From NCBI GenBank assembly GCA_965243715.1, contig CBDEVU010000017.1:744001-808000 (forward strand): DNA of 64,000 nt. The letters are read 5' to 3'. Numbering within the stretch: position 1 is the stretch's first letter; each line of letters begins with the position of its first letter. This DNA comes from UBA11606 sp965243715 (lineage in GTDB: Bacteria; Actinomycetota; Acidimicrobiia; Acidimicrobiales; Aldehydirespiratoraceae). The notes beneath the pieces were generated by a model. That model saw only the letters and a list, made by a program, of their open reading frames with translations, searched no databases and had not been told where the DNA came from. A program made the translations under genes and the position numbers. This document shows positions 1-8,418 of this stretch, piece by piece.

Positions 1-165
1 ATTTTGTTGCTAGATGACGTGTTTTCGGAACTCGATCCGCATCGTCAAGGGGCGTTACTTGAAGCGCTGCCCGATGGTCAGTGCATCCTCACCGCCGCCG
101 CGGGGTTGCCGCCCGCAGCCAAGCCGGATCAGGTCTGGCGGGTCCACGACGGAATGATTTCATGA
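1..165 (+). CDS. recF: RecF, C-terminal fragment
   Basis: This is the last 54 codons of a gene that enters from the left edge. The translation begins ILLLDDVFSELDPHR, which is the Walker B and D-loop region of the RecF/SMC-like ATPases. RecF loads RecA at single-strand gaps during recombinational repair. The reading frame closes with TGA at 163-165. The next gene (dciA) and then gyrB and gyrA follow, which is the usual actinobacterial dnaN-recF-dciA-gyrB-gyrA order near the replication origin. The start and the ATP-binding N-terminus lie outside the window. Confidence 0.9.
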   Translation: MLLLDDVFSELDPHRQGALLEALPDGQCILTAAAGLPPAAKPDQVWRVHDGMIS

Positions 166-175
166 GGTCGGAATC

Positions 176-483
176 GTGAACGAAAAGTCGAGACCGAAAT
201 CGGTAAGAGAGAGCCTCGAACGGCTTCTCGGCTACAACAAAGCTCCGTCGGTTGACGTAATTCTAAAGATTTTTGGTGACTGGGCATCGATCGTGGAAAT
301 GACATTGCTCAACACACTCGACCCGTGAAGATTGATGGCGATCAGCTAACGGTTGCCGCATCCGACCCGGCGTGGGCTGACGAGTTCCGCTGGCTCGAAG
401 CAGAGGTAGTGAAGCGCCTAGAAACCGTTACCGGCTCGGGACGAATAAAGCGACTGAAGGTACAGGTCCAGAGGCGCGAATGA
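176..483 (+). pseudogene. dciA: DciA/DUF721 protein, interrupted by a one-base frameshift
   Basis: DciA is the DUF721 loader of the replicative helicase DnaB in bacteria without DnaC. A GTG start at 176 reads through RESLERLLGYNKAP and FGDWASIV, then runs to a stop at 323-325. The conserved continuation, IAQHTRPVKIDGDQLTVA and SDPAWADEFRWLE, lies in the next frame and ends at TGA 481-483. The frames meet at 293-299, where restoring one G (GTGGAAAT to GTGGGAAAT) gives the family-like sequence WASIVGNDIAQHTRPV. The gene is therefore either broken by a 1-bp deletion or carries an assembly error in a G run. Both halves look under normal selection. Its place between recF and gyrB fits dciA. Confidence 0.8.
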
Positions 484-608
484 TGGCGGGGGAGTCGGTA
501 GACTTACCGCACCGTGAACTTCTACGTCCTACCGTCCTCTGTGAGCGCACCATTGCCTCCGGTGCCCTGTGTTCTAGCGGGCAGCTGCAAGAATTTCGGG
601 GCGCGGCG

Positions 609-2603
609 ATGAGCGGAACGGGTGAGCCAACTCCACCCGATGCGTCGTATGACGCGCAGGACATCAACGTTTTGGAAGGGCTGGAGGCCGTCCGGCTTCG
701 ACCCGGCATGTACATTGGTTCCACCGGTCCCTCCGGCTTGTACTGCCTCGTGTGGGAGGTTGTCGACAATGCCGTCGATGAAGCAATGGCGGGCTATTGC
801 TCCCACATAGATGTGTCTATTCTCAGCGATGGCGCGATCGAGGTGCGCGACGATGGTCGGGGCATTCCGGTCAACAACCATCCGAAGTTCAAAGACACGT
901 CGGCCGCTGAGGTCGTGCTCACTACGCTGCACGCGGGGGGTAAGTTCGGCGGGGGTAGCTACCAGGTTTCTGGGGGCTTGCACGGGGTTGGTATTTCCGT
1001 TGTCAACGCCCTCTCGAGCCGGGTGGAGGTAGAAATCGATCGTGCGGGCTCTCGTCATGTGATGTCGTTTGTCAACGGCGGGGAGATCGAGAAGCGCCTA
1101 GCCCCGGTTGGTCGGGCGCCGGGTGGTGAAAACGGCGCAGCGCGCACGGGTACCACGGTTCGCTTCTGGCCTGATCCGACGATCTTCGACGAAGTCGTCT
1201 ACCGCTGGCAGACCTTGTCGGAACGCTTCCAGGTGATGGCCTTTCTCAACCGTGGCCTCGAGATCAGGTTTCGTGACCAACGGCCTACCGCGATGGTCGA
1301 AACCGAAGACCCCGAAGGGTGGGTCCGGTTCAAATACGACGGCGGGATCAAAGACTTTGTGAGCCATGTCAACGCCCCTAAGACCGCATTGTTCCCGATC
1401 GTTGGCTACTTCGGCGCGGCGTTGGATATTGACGGTAACAACCACGAGGTCGAGGTTGCCTTTCAGTGGAACACGGGGTTCAACTCCGATGGCCTCCACA
1501 GTTTTGCTAACGGCATCTCGACCACCGAAGGGGGTAAGCATGAGCAGGGATTTCGCACCGCGGTTACCCGTACCGTCAACGCCTACGCCCGCGGTAAGGG
1601 GTTCCTGAAGGAAAAAGACGACAACCTCACCGGCGAGGATATTCGTGAGGGTCTGACCGCCATCATCTCGGTGCGCTTAGGCGAACCCCAGTTTGAGGGG
1701 CAGACCAAGTCGAAGCTGGGAAATATGTCCATGCAGTCCTTCGTGGAGCGGGTTACCAACGAGCGCATGGCCGAGTGGCTCGAAGAACATCCCAGTGAGG
1801 GCAAGGTCATGGTCACTAAGGCCGCCCACGCCGCCAAAGCTCGAATAGCGGCTACCGATATTCGCCGGGCCATCCGCTCTAAGTCCCTCTTCGATGGCGC
1901 TGGTATGCCCGATAAGCTAAAGGACTGTTCGGCCAAGGAACCCGAGCGTCGCGAATTGTTTATCGTGGAAGGCGACTCCGCCGGTGGATCCGCGGTTCGG
2001 GCCCGTAACCCCGAGACGCAGGCGATTCTGCCGATTCGTGGCAAGATCTTGAACGTCGAGCGCGCTCGGGTCGACAAGATGCTCAAGAACAATGAGGTCC
2101 AGACCCTCGTCACCGCGATTGGTGCCGGAGTGGGTGAAGACTTCCAAGTTGATAAGGCCCGCTACCACAAGGTGATCCTGCTCGCTGACGCCGATGTTGA
2201 TGGCAGCCATATTCGCACTCTGCTCCTCACCTTCTTTTTCCGGCAGATGCGCCCCCTCGTCGAGGCCGGGTACGTCTACATCGCCCAACCGCCCCTGTTC
2301 AGCACCAAGGTTTCCAACAAGGAGACGGTGTACCTCAAAGACGCCGCGGCGAAGGACGCCTTCTTGGCCCAACGAACGAACTACAACAAGGACTTCCAGC
2401 GACTGAAGGGCCTCGGCGAGATGGACTGGGACGAACTTCGCGATACGACCATGAATGTTACTAGCCGTTCGCTGCTGCGGGTTTCGGTCGAACAAGCCGC
2501 CACCGCCGACGAGGTGATGTCAACTCTCATGGGCGACGACGTGGAACAACGTAAGAACTTCATCGTCAAAAACGCGCGTGAAGTACGCAATCTGGATTTC
2601 TAA
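609..2603 (+). CDS. gyrB: DNA gyrase subunit B
   Basis: This is the ATPase and TOPRIM subunit of DNA gyrase, which introduces negative supercoils. The ATG at 609 gives 664 residues, a normal GyrB length. The ORF is open from 480, but that would add 43 unconserved residues and overlap dciA. The GHKL ATPase motifs VDNAVDEA, DDGRGIPV and GLHGVGISVVNALS are followed by the transducer domain. The TOPRIM motifs are EGDSAGGSA, PIRGKILNVERAR and LADADVDGSHIR, whose acidic residues bind Mg2+. The C-terminus ends in VRNLDF, as is usual. gyrA follows after 16 bp, so the two are very probably cotranscribed. Confidence 0.97.
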   Translation: MSGTGEPTPPDASYDAQDINVLEGLEAVRLRPGMYIGSTGPSGLYCLVWEVVDNAVDEAMAGYCSHIDVSILSDGAIEVRDDGRGIPVNNHPKFKDTSAAEVVLTTLHAGGKFGGGSYQVSGGLHGVGISVVNALSSRVEVEIDRAGSRHVMSFVNGGEIEKRLAPVGRAPGGENGAARTGTTVRFWPDPTIFDEVVYRWQTLSERFQVMAFLNRGLEIRFRDQRPTAMVETEDPEGWVRFKYDGGIKDFVSHVNAPKTALFPIVGYFGAALDIDGNNHEVEVAFQWNTGFNSDGLHSFANGISTTEGGKHEQGFRTAVTRTVNAYARGKGFLKEKDDNLTGEDIREGLTAIISVRLGEPQFEGQTKSKLGNMSMQSFVERVTNERMAEWLEEHPSEGKVMVTKAAHAAKARIAATDIRRAIRSKSLFDGAGMPDKLKDCSAKEPERRELFIVEGDSAGGSAVRARNPETQAILPIRGKILNVERARVDKMLKNNEVQTLVTAIGAGVGEDFQVDKARYHKVILLADADVDGSHIRTLLLTFFFRQMRPLVEAGYVYIAQPPLFSTKVSNKETVYLKDAAAKDAFLAQRTNYNKDFQRLKGLGEMDWDELRDTTMNVTSRSLLRVSVEQAATADEVMSTLMGDDVEQRKNFIVKNAREVRNLDF

Positions 2604-2619
2604 AAGGGGGGATTGAGCC

Positions 2620-5160
2620 ATGAGCGACTTGTCACCCACCGACGGCGACAACGGTGACGTCAGCATTATCGAAATTCAAGAGGAGATGGAGCGTTCCTTC
2701 CTCGACTACGCGATGTCGGTCATCATTAGCCGCGCCCTGCCCGACGCACGCGATGGTCTGAAACCAGTTCATCGCCGGATCTTGTGGTCGATGTACGACC
2801 AAGGTTTTCGGCCCGATCGCAACCATGTCAAGTGCGCCCGGGTGACCGGTGACGTCATGGCGCGCTTTCATCCCCACGGCGACAGTGCCATCTACGACGC
2901 CTTGGCTCGTATGGCTCAGCCATTCTCGCTTCGGCACCCGCTCATCGACTTCCACGGCAACTACGGTTCGCCGGAAGATCCTCCCGCCGCGGCCCGTTAC
3001 ACCGAAAGCAAATTACATCCGTTAGCGATGCAGATGCTGGCCGATATTGATGAAAACCCGGTTGACTTCATCGACAACTACTCCGGTGACTTCACCGAAC
3101 CAGCGGTGCTCCCGGCTCGCTTCCCGAATTTGCTCGTCAACGGCAGTCAGGGCATCGCGGTGGGCATGGCCACCAATATTCCGCCTCACAACCTCAACGA
3201 GGTTTGCGATGCGGTTAGCCATCTGCTTTACCACCCCGAGGCCACAACCGAGGACCTCATGGAGTTTGTGAAGGGGCCTGACTTCCCGACCGGGGGCAAG
3301 ATTCTGGGCCGAGTTGGTATTGAGTCGGCGTACCGCACGGGCCGGGGTTCGGTGAAGATGCGGGCCTCAACCTCGGTAGTAGAAAGGGGCCAAGGTCTGG
3401 CCATCATCGTCTCCGCCTTCCCCTATCAGGTTTCGGCGGGAGCGGTGGCCCGGAAGATTTCCGCCTTGGTTAAGAACCGGGACCTAGACGGCATCCGCGA
3501 TATCAACGATGAATCCAGCGGCGACGAGACCCGGTTTGTCATTGCCCTCAAGCGCGACGCCAACCCTGAGGTAGTGCTCAACAACCTCTGGAAGTCCACG
3601 CCGCTACAGACCAGTTTCGGGGTCAACATGGTGGCCCTCGTGGGAGGTGTTCCCCGGACCTTGACGCTGCGGGATGCCTTGGTGGCCTACGTCGATCATC
3701 AAATCGAGGTCATCACCCGTCGGTCCCAGTACCGACTCGATCAGGCTGAGAAGCGACTCCACATTGTCGAAGGCCTCAGCAAAGCCCTAGATCTCATCGA
3801 CGAGATCATTCACACGATTCGGGGTAGTGAGGATCGTGGCGCGGCCCGTCGGGCCCTCATGGCGGGAATCATGCCTGCCGCCGGTGGCGATGTGGTTGCC
3901 TTCTCCGAGGTGCAGGCCAACCATATTCTCGACATGCAACTTGGTCGGCTGACCCGACTAGGCCGCAGCGATCTCGAAGTAGAAGCAACCCAACTCCGAG
4001 AGACCATCGCCGAACTCGAAGGTATTTTGGGCAATGACACTCGGCTGCGAGATGTCATTGCCGAAGAACTAGGCACAGTTCGGGCCAAGTTCGGTGAAGA
4101 GCGGCGTTCGTTGCTTGAGATTGATCCTGGCGAGTTCGATATCGAAGACCTGATCGACGATGATCCGCTGGTTTTCACGATGTCGGCGACCGGCTACGTA
4201 AAAACCACGCCAGCGGAGGAGTTCCGCGCCCAAGGTCGCGGGGGTCGAGGTATCGCGGGAGCCAAACTAAAAGACGAAGACACGATCACTCACCTGATCC
4301 AGACGTCGGCGCATGCTTACTTGTTGTTTTTTTCTACCCAAGGCCGAGTCTATCGACTAAAGGCCCACGAGATTCCCGTGGCTAGCCGAACGGCGCGCGG
4401 TACCGCGATTGTCAACCTGTTACAGCTGCAAGAGGGCGAGACAATTCAGGCCATTATTGACACCCGCGATTATGAGACCAAGCGTTACCTCTTTTTTGCT
4501 ACCGCGAAAGGACGGGTCAAAAAGACGCGCTTCAATGTTTACGACTCGTCTCGACGAGCGGGTCTCATCGCCATCAAACTCAACGAGGGCGATGAGTTGG
4601 TCGAGGTCATCCCCACCAACGGAGTCTTCGATATCTTGTTGTCGTCGCGGCTCGGGCAAACCATTCGGTTTAAGGAAAACCAAGTCCGCGCAACGGGTCG
4701 AAGCGCCGCGGGCGTCATCGGCATGAAGTTCAAGCGGGCCGACGACGCGGTGGTTGGCTGCGATATCGCCCGTGACGGTGCTACCATCTTGCACGTCACC
4801 GAGAAGGGTTTCGGAAAGCGCACCTCGGTCGATGACTACCGGACAAAGGGCCGGGCGGGCATGGGTGTCGTCGGCATCAAGATTCTCGAGGAGAGAGGCC
4901 CCGTGGTGGGCACCCTAGTGGTCGATGACGATGACGAAATACTCGCCGTGACCCGCCAAGGGGTACTCATTCGGACGAGGGTCGCGGATATCTCGCTGCA
5001 GAGCCGCTCAGCCAGCGGCGTGAAGGTCATCACCCCAGACGACGACGATGTGGTTTCCTCGATTGCGCTGGTGAGTCGAGCAGAGGACTTAGATGAGGAC
5101 CTAGATGAGGACCTCGATCAAACAGCGGAAAGTAGCGCCGAAGCCGACGTAACCGACTAG
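2620..5160 (+). CDS. gyrA: DNA gyrase subunit A
   Basis: This is the DNA-cleaving subunit of gyrase, 846 residues long. A strong purine-rich ribosome site (AAAGGGGGG) precedes the ATG. The N-terminal winged helix has FLDYAMSVIISRALPDARDG and the quinolone-determining stretch HPHGDSAIYDALARMAQ, which carries the Ser and Asp typical of drug-sensitive gyrase. The active-site tyrosine is in AARYTE. The C-terminal beta-pinwheel contains the GyrA box variant QGRGGRG, which marks it as gyrase rather than topoisomerase IV. The tail is very acidic and contains a short DNA repeat encoding ED-LDED-LDED-LD near 5086-5120. It is adjacent to gyrB in one operon. Confidence 0.97.
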   Translation: MSDLSPTDGDNGDVSIIEIQEEMERSFLDYAMSVIISRALPDARDGLKPVHRRILWSMYDQGFRPDRNHVKCARVTGDVMARFHPHGDSAIYDALARMAQPFSLRHPLIDFHGNYGSPEDPPAAARYTESKLHPLAMQMLADIDENPVDFIDNYSGDFTEPAVLPARFPNLLVNGSQGIAVGMATNIPPHNLNEVCDAVSHLLYHPEATTEDLMEFVKGPDFPTGGKILGRVGIESAYRTGRGSVKMRASTSVVERGQGLAIIVSAFPYQVSAGAVARKISALVKNRDLDGIRDINDESSGDETRFVIALKRDANPEVVLNNLWKSTPLQTSFGVNMVALVGGVPRTLTLRDALVAYVDHQIEVITRRSQYRLDQAEKRLHIVEGLSKALDLIDEIIHTIRGSEDRGAARRALMAGIMPAAGGDVVAFSEVQANHILDMQLGRLTRLGRSDLEVEATQLRETIAELEGILGNDTRLRDVIAEELGTVRAKFGEERRSLLEIDPGEFDIEDLIDDDPLVFTMSATGYVKTTPAEEFRAQGRGGRGIAGAKLKDEDTITHLIQTSAHAYLLFFSTQGRVYRLKAHEIPVASRTARGTAIVNLLQLQEGETIQAIIDTRDYETKRYLFFATAKGRVKKTRFNVYDSSRRAGLIAIKLNEGDELVEVIPTNGVFDILLSSRLGQTIRFKENQVRATGRSAAGVIGMKFKRADDAVVGCDIARDGATILHVTEKGFGKRTSVDDYRTKGRAGMGVVGIKILEERGPVVGTLVVDDDDEILAVTRQGVLIRTRVADISLQSRSASGVKVITPDDDDVVSSIALVSRAEDLDEDLDEDLDQTAESSAEADVTD

Positions 5161-5220
5161 AGTTAACCAAAGACGCACTCACTTCCCCGTGATGACCAAC
5201 ATCAAGAACGGAGAAGTGCC

Positions 5221-5575
5221 ATGCAGTCTTTATTTTCGGGTAATGGTCGATGTCACGGCGATCAAGGTCAGATGCTGCCGTGGATGGCCCTCATATTGCT
5301 AGTGGGGTTCGGCCTCGCCGTCTTTGCCGCTCGGTTCGGTCCGATTCTCGATGAGTCGGCTCAGGCCCGTACCGCGGCTGATGCTTCGGCGCTCGCCGGT
5401 GCCGCTGAGGGTAGAAAGGCAGCGGAGGAGTACGCCCAACTGAACCGAGGGCACCCTTACCGCCTACGTAAGGACGAGCCAAGGGGTGCAGGTCACGGTG
5501 CGGGTGGGGCGGGCCACCGCCACGGCCCACGCTGAGGCGACAGTGGTGTGGGTACCGAATGCTGCGGCCGGTTAG
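5221..5575 (+). pseudogene. TadE/TadG-like pilus or secretion protein, frameshifted
   Basis: This is a small Flp-pilus/Tad-like protein. The first frame (ATG 5221, preceded by GGAG) gives a cytoplasmic head with DQGQMLPWMALILLVGFGLA, a single membrane helix, and then QARTAADASALAGAAEG, the hallmark of TadE/TadG-like proteins. That frame drifts into Gly/His/Arg-rich sequence and stops at 5535. The next frame instead reads GTLTAYVRTSQGVQVTV and RVGRATATAHAEATVVW and stops at 5573-5575, which is the usual C-terminal strand of the family. The frames join near 5444-5450; removing one C would give the continuous sequence AQLNEGTLTAYV. It is probably a 1-bp insertion or an assembly error. No other Tad genes are adjacent. 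Confidence 0.65.
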
Positions 5576-5607
5576 CCAAACTCATAGCTGACTCGATGGT
5601 TGGCTAA
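5572..5607. terminator. Inverted repeat after the TadE/G-like gene
   Basis: TTAGCCAA at 5572-5579 pairs perfectly with TTGGCTAA at 5600-5607, an 8-bp stem around a 20-base loop that includes the stop codon. There is no following T run, so it may be a weak terminator or a processing hairpin. The function is inferred from position alone. Confidence 0.3.
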
Positions 5608-5654
5608 ATCGGTGGGTGAGGCGCTCTCGTGGACCGCGACCCGTAGACTACTTT

Positions 5655-6377
5655 ATGCCGATGAGTGAAATCCCTGAGATCGACGACGAAACCTTTCGGT
5701 TGGCGACGGACGACGAGTTTGTGCTGCCCGGCGACGAGGAGGCCGAAGCCCAGCCAGCCCCCACCCCTATGGGCCCAGCCCACGGTCGAAACATGGTTGG
5801 TCGGCCCACGTGGCGCGATAAGCGCACGGCTGGCCGTCTCCGTGCTCGCAAAGTCCGCCGCCTAGTTCGTCATGTCGAGCCTTGGTCGGTGTTGAAGATC
5901 TCCCTGATATTTTATTTCTGCCTTTGGGTGATCTTGCTGATCGCCGGGGTGATGTTGTGGAACTTGGCTATCTCGTCGGGCACTATCGACAACGTCGAGA
6001 AGTTCGTCACTGAACTTTTCGCCTTAGAGAGCTTCTCGTTCAATCCCGACCAGATCTTTCGCGCCAGCGCCATCGGGGGACTCGTCTTGGTGGTAGCGGG
6101 AGCCGGTTTCACTGTGTTGATGGCCGTGCTGTTTAACCTGATTTCCGACATTACGGGTGGCATCCGATTCACGGTGGTCGAAGAAGAGACCGCTCGCCCC
6201 CGCCCCAAGCGAATTCGGCCCCGGCGCACCCTGCTAGATCGTGTCAATAACCCCTCGGGGGCCCCGCCTAAACGGGTTGCAATTCCGGTGCGGGACTCGC
6301 AGCCCTCTGCTCAGCAAGAAAGCCCCGCCGAGTCGACAACCGCGGATGAGGTGGAACTAGCCGAAAACCCTGGGTAG
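5655..6377 (+). CDS. DUF3566 transmembrane protein
   Basis: This is an actinobacterial membrane protein of the DUF3566 type, which typically lies downstream of gyrA (the mycobacterial Rv0007 position). I chose ATG 5655 (MPMSEIPEIDDE); 5661 is an alternative, and the frame is open from 5616. About 80 acidic, proline-rich cytoplasmic residues are followed by a basic stretch (RLRARKVRRLVRHV). Then come two membrane helices, LIFYFCLWVILLIAGVMLW and LVLVVAGAGFTVLMAVLF, with a roughly 45-residue extracytoplasmic loop between them. The segment NLISDITGGIRFTVVEE after helix 2 is the most family-like part. The C-terminal tail is basic and then Ser/Glu-rich. The molecular role is unknown. Confidence 0.8.
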   Translation: MPMSEIPEIDDETFRLATDDEFVLPGDEEAEAQPAPTPMGPAHGRNMVGRPTWRDKRTAGRLRARKVRRLVRHVEPWSVLKISLIFYFCLWVILLIAGVMLWNLAISSGTIDNVEKFVTELFALESFSFNPDQIFRASAIGGLVLVVAGAGFTVLMAVLFNLISDITGGIRFTVVEEETARPRPKRIRPRRTLLDRVNNPSGAPPKRVAIPVRDSQPSAQQESPAESTTADEVELAENPG

Positions 6378-6392
6378 CGTAATTCGCTGCAC

Positions 6393-6466
<74 letters not shown>

Positions 6467-6526
6467 CGCATTGTACACTGTGCATCCACTTGGTACCCGT
6501 AATGAACCGGCACGGAGGTAGCTCCC

Positions 6527-6679
6527 ATGGGCGGAGGCTTGATAACCCTGATCCGGCGAGGTTTGGTGGCGATCGCCGCGGGGATCGCCATTGCGGCCGC
6601 GATCCGAGTCCGGGGGAGTGGCGGTATTCCGCCCCAGACCGGTGGGTGGCGCGAACTCCGAGGCGACGACCTCCGGTGA
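6527..6679 (+). CDS. Small membrane protein, 50 aa
   Basis: This is a short ORF between tRNA-Ile and the oxidoreductase gene. It begins with ATG 6527 behind a clear GGAGG (6514-6518, 8-base spacing). The product starts MGGGLITLIRRGLVAIAAG and continues with an Ala/Ile-rich stretch, giving one likely membrane helix followed by a short polar tail ending GDDLR. Its TGA (6677-6679) overlaps the GTG start of the next gene at 6676 in the arrangement GTGA, which implies translational coupling. I recognise no family. Confidence 0.55.
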   Translation: MGGGLITLIRRGLVAIAAGIAIAAAIRVRGSGGIPPQTGGWRELRGDDLR

Positions 6680-7668
6680 GTCGGGTGTTGCTATTTGGCG
6701 CCGGAGCCACAGGTTCGCGCATCGCTCGGCAGTTGCGCTCCAGTGGGGTGATCGAAGCGCTCGAGATTCGTGACCCGAACGCCGAGCGACTCGACCATCT
6801 CATTGTCACTTTGGGCGAGGGGGTGACTGCTGGCCGCGGTCGACGGGTTCCCGACAATGTCGACGCGGTCGTTGTCGCCAGTCCGGCTGGTTCGCAGGTG
6901 GCTCTCGCTCGCCGAGCGCTACAAGCCGGGGTCGCCACCGTGACTACCTCGAATCAGACGTCTGAAGTCCGGCGGCTGCTCGCCTTAGACGATGAGGCTC
7001 GCGACCGAGGGGTTTCCGTGGTGGTTGGGGCCGGGTTTATGCCCGGACTCACATGTTTGCTGGCTCGCCATGGCGCTCGGGAGTACGACGGAGTGGACGA
7101 GATTCATGTCGCCAAGGTGGGTACCGGTGGTCCGGTATGCGCCCGACAGCACCATCGAGCTTTGAGTTCGGCGGGGGTCGACTGGCGCGATGGTCGCTGG
7201 ACCAAACGAAGCGGCGGGTCCGGTAGGGAGTTGGCGTGGTTTCCGGATCCGGTCGGCGGACGTGATTGTTATCGGGCCGCCCTGCCCGATGCTTTGTTGT
7301 TGGTTCCGCACTTTGATCGAGTCCAGCGGGTCACCGCTCGTCAGGGTGCCACCCGTCGTGATCGGCTCACCGCTCCGTTGCCGATGCTTACCCGCCCTCA
7401 CGCGGAGGGTGGTATTGGCGCTATTCGGGTGGAGTTGCGGGGCCAGGTAAGTGTCGAACGCCGGGTTAGTGTGTACGGCGCGATCGAGCGGCCCGCTGTT
7501 GCCGCTGGAGCGATGGCCGCCGCGGTCACTCTCGAGACACTCGCCGGCCATATGCCAGCGGGTTCTTACGGCTTAGCGGGCGTGACCAATACGACCCGAC
7601 TGCTAAGTGTTCTGGCCGCCCGAGGGGTGAAACCGGTTCGCTTTGAAGGGGTGGGCACGTTCGTATAA
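6676..7668 (+). CDS. Saccharopine dehydrogenase-like NAD(P)-binding oxidoreductase
   Basis: The 330-residue product starts at GTG 6676 with VSRVLLFGAGATGSRIARQL, a textbook Rossmann dinucleotide-binding loop (GAGATG). It continues through a conserved-looking segment, VDAVVVASPAGSQVALARRAL, and GAGFMPGLTCLLARH, which resemble saccharopine-dehydrogenase and homoserine-dehydrogenase-like proteins. The substrate is not evident. I chose the start by homology of the first beta strand; the frame is open further upstream, but that part is the other-frame image of the 50-residue membrane ORF. The 4-bp overlap with that ORF suggests coordinated translation. Confidence 0.7.
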   Translation: MSRVLLFGAGATGSRIARQLRSSGVIEALEIRDPNAERLDHLIVTLGEGVTAGRGRRVPDNVDAVVVASPAGSQVALARRALQAGVATVTTSNQTSEVRRLLALDDEARDRGVSVVVGAGFMPGLTCLLARHGAREYDGVDEIHVAKVGTGGPVCARQHHRALSSAGVDWRDGRWTKRSGGSGRELAWFPDPVGGRDCYRAALPDALLLVPHFDRVQRVTARQGATRRDRLTAPLPMLTRPHAEGGIGAIRVELRGQVSVERRVSVYGAIERPAVAAGAMAAAVTLETLAGHMPAGSYGLAGVTNTTRLLSVLAARGVKPVRFEGVGTFV

Positions 7669-7715
7669 ACGAACACGGTCGGTCGTTCGGCTGGCTCGGG
7701 GTAACGTGACGCCCC

Positions 7716-8393
7716 ATGCCACGACCGTCTAGAACTTTCACCCGCCTCTTCTCTAGCACTGCCGGTGTGGCGATGCTCGCGGCCCTTGCCGTGGTGGCCA
7801 CCGGTTGCGGACTGACGCCGTCGGACCCCGAGCCCCTCGCTGGTTCGGAGGACGGCCCCGCCTGTGAGCCGGTTAGTCCGCCCGCCCCAGACCAACTCGA
7901 TGTAGGGACGGTAGTGGAGGACCCCGAGGCAGAAGCAGACCATTTGCTATGCGAGGTCCAATACGAGAAGCGGCCGCCGACCGCTGGGGCCCACTTCCCC
8001 GCCTGGCAGAACTGTGGCTGGTACGACCAAGCGGTGCGAGATGAGACGGCCGTGCATTCGCTCGAACATGGCGCGGTGTGGGTCGCCTACGGCGACGATG
8101 CGTCGGAGGCGGATCGGGCGACCCTGCGAGCCCTCGCTGCCACCGAAAGCTACCTCCTAGTCACACCGTATCCGGACCTGAAAAACCCCTTGGTCCTGAC
8201 GGCGTGGCAGCGCCAGTTGGCGGTTGATTCCTGGGCTGATCCAGCGGTGGCTAAGTTCCTCGCCGATCAACTAGGCGACGTCTCCCAGACCGCGCCCGAG
8301 GCTGGGGCGAGTTGCGCGGGGCGAATCGGCACCCCCGGCGGAGATCCGGACACGCTCTACGCTGAGGCCCTCGAGTCGTTTCTCGCCCAGTAA
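7716..8393 (+). CDS. DUF3105 lipoprotein
   Basis: The 225-residue exported protein has N-terminal Arg residues, a hydrophobic helix (AGVAMLAALAVVATGC) and lipobox VATGC, so it is likely lipid-anchored outside the membrane. The mature part contains the DUF3105 signatures YEKRPPTAGAHFPAWQNCGWY and AVHSLEHGAVWVAY, followed by LVTPYPDLKNPLVLTAW. DUF3105 proteins are widespread in Actinobacteria and have no firmly assigned reaction; the conserved His/Glu cluster (HSLEHG) suggests metal or ligand binding. A 47-bp gap separates it from the upstream oxidoreductase gene, so it may be cotranscribed. Confidence 0.8.
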   Translation: MPRPSRTFTRLFSSTAGVAMLAALAVVATGCGLTPSDPEPLAGSEDGPACEPVSPPAPDQLDVGTVVEDPEAEADHLLCEVQYEKRPPTAGAHFPAWQNCGWYDQAVRDETAVHSLEHGAVWVAYGDDASEADRATLRALAATESYLLVTPYPDLKNPLVLTAWQRQLAVDSWADPAVAKFLADQLGDVSQTAPEAGASCAGRIGTPGGDPDTLYAEALESFLAQ

Positions 8394-8418
8394 CGCTCGA
8401 AGTTATCAGCGGCGCTAA

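Noticed and set aside
323..325. In-frame TGA in dciA as a possible selenocysteine or recoding site
   Set aside because: The conserved DciA sequence continues in a different frame, so the TGA is a consequence of a frameshift and not a recoded codon. No hairpin resembling a SECIS follows.
480..608. Longer gyrB start at ATG 480
   Set aside because: It would add 43 residues not typical of GyrB and overlap the dciA end; the ATG at 609 gives the usual length.
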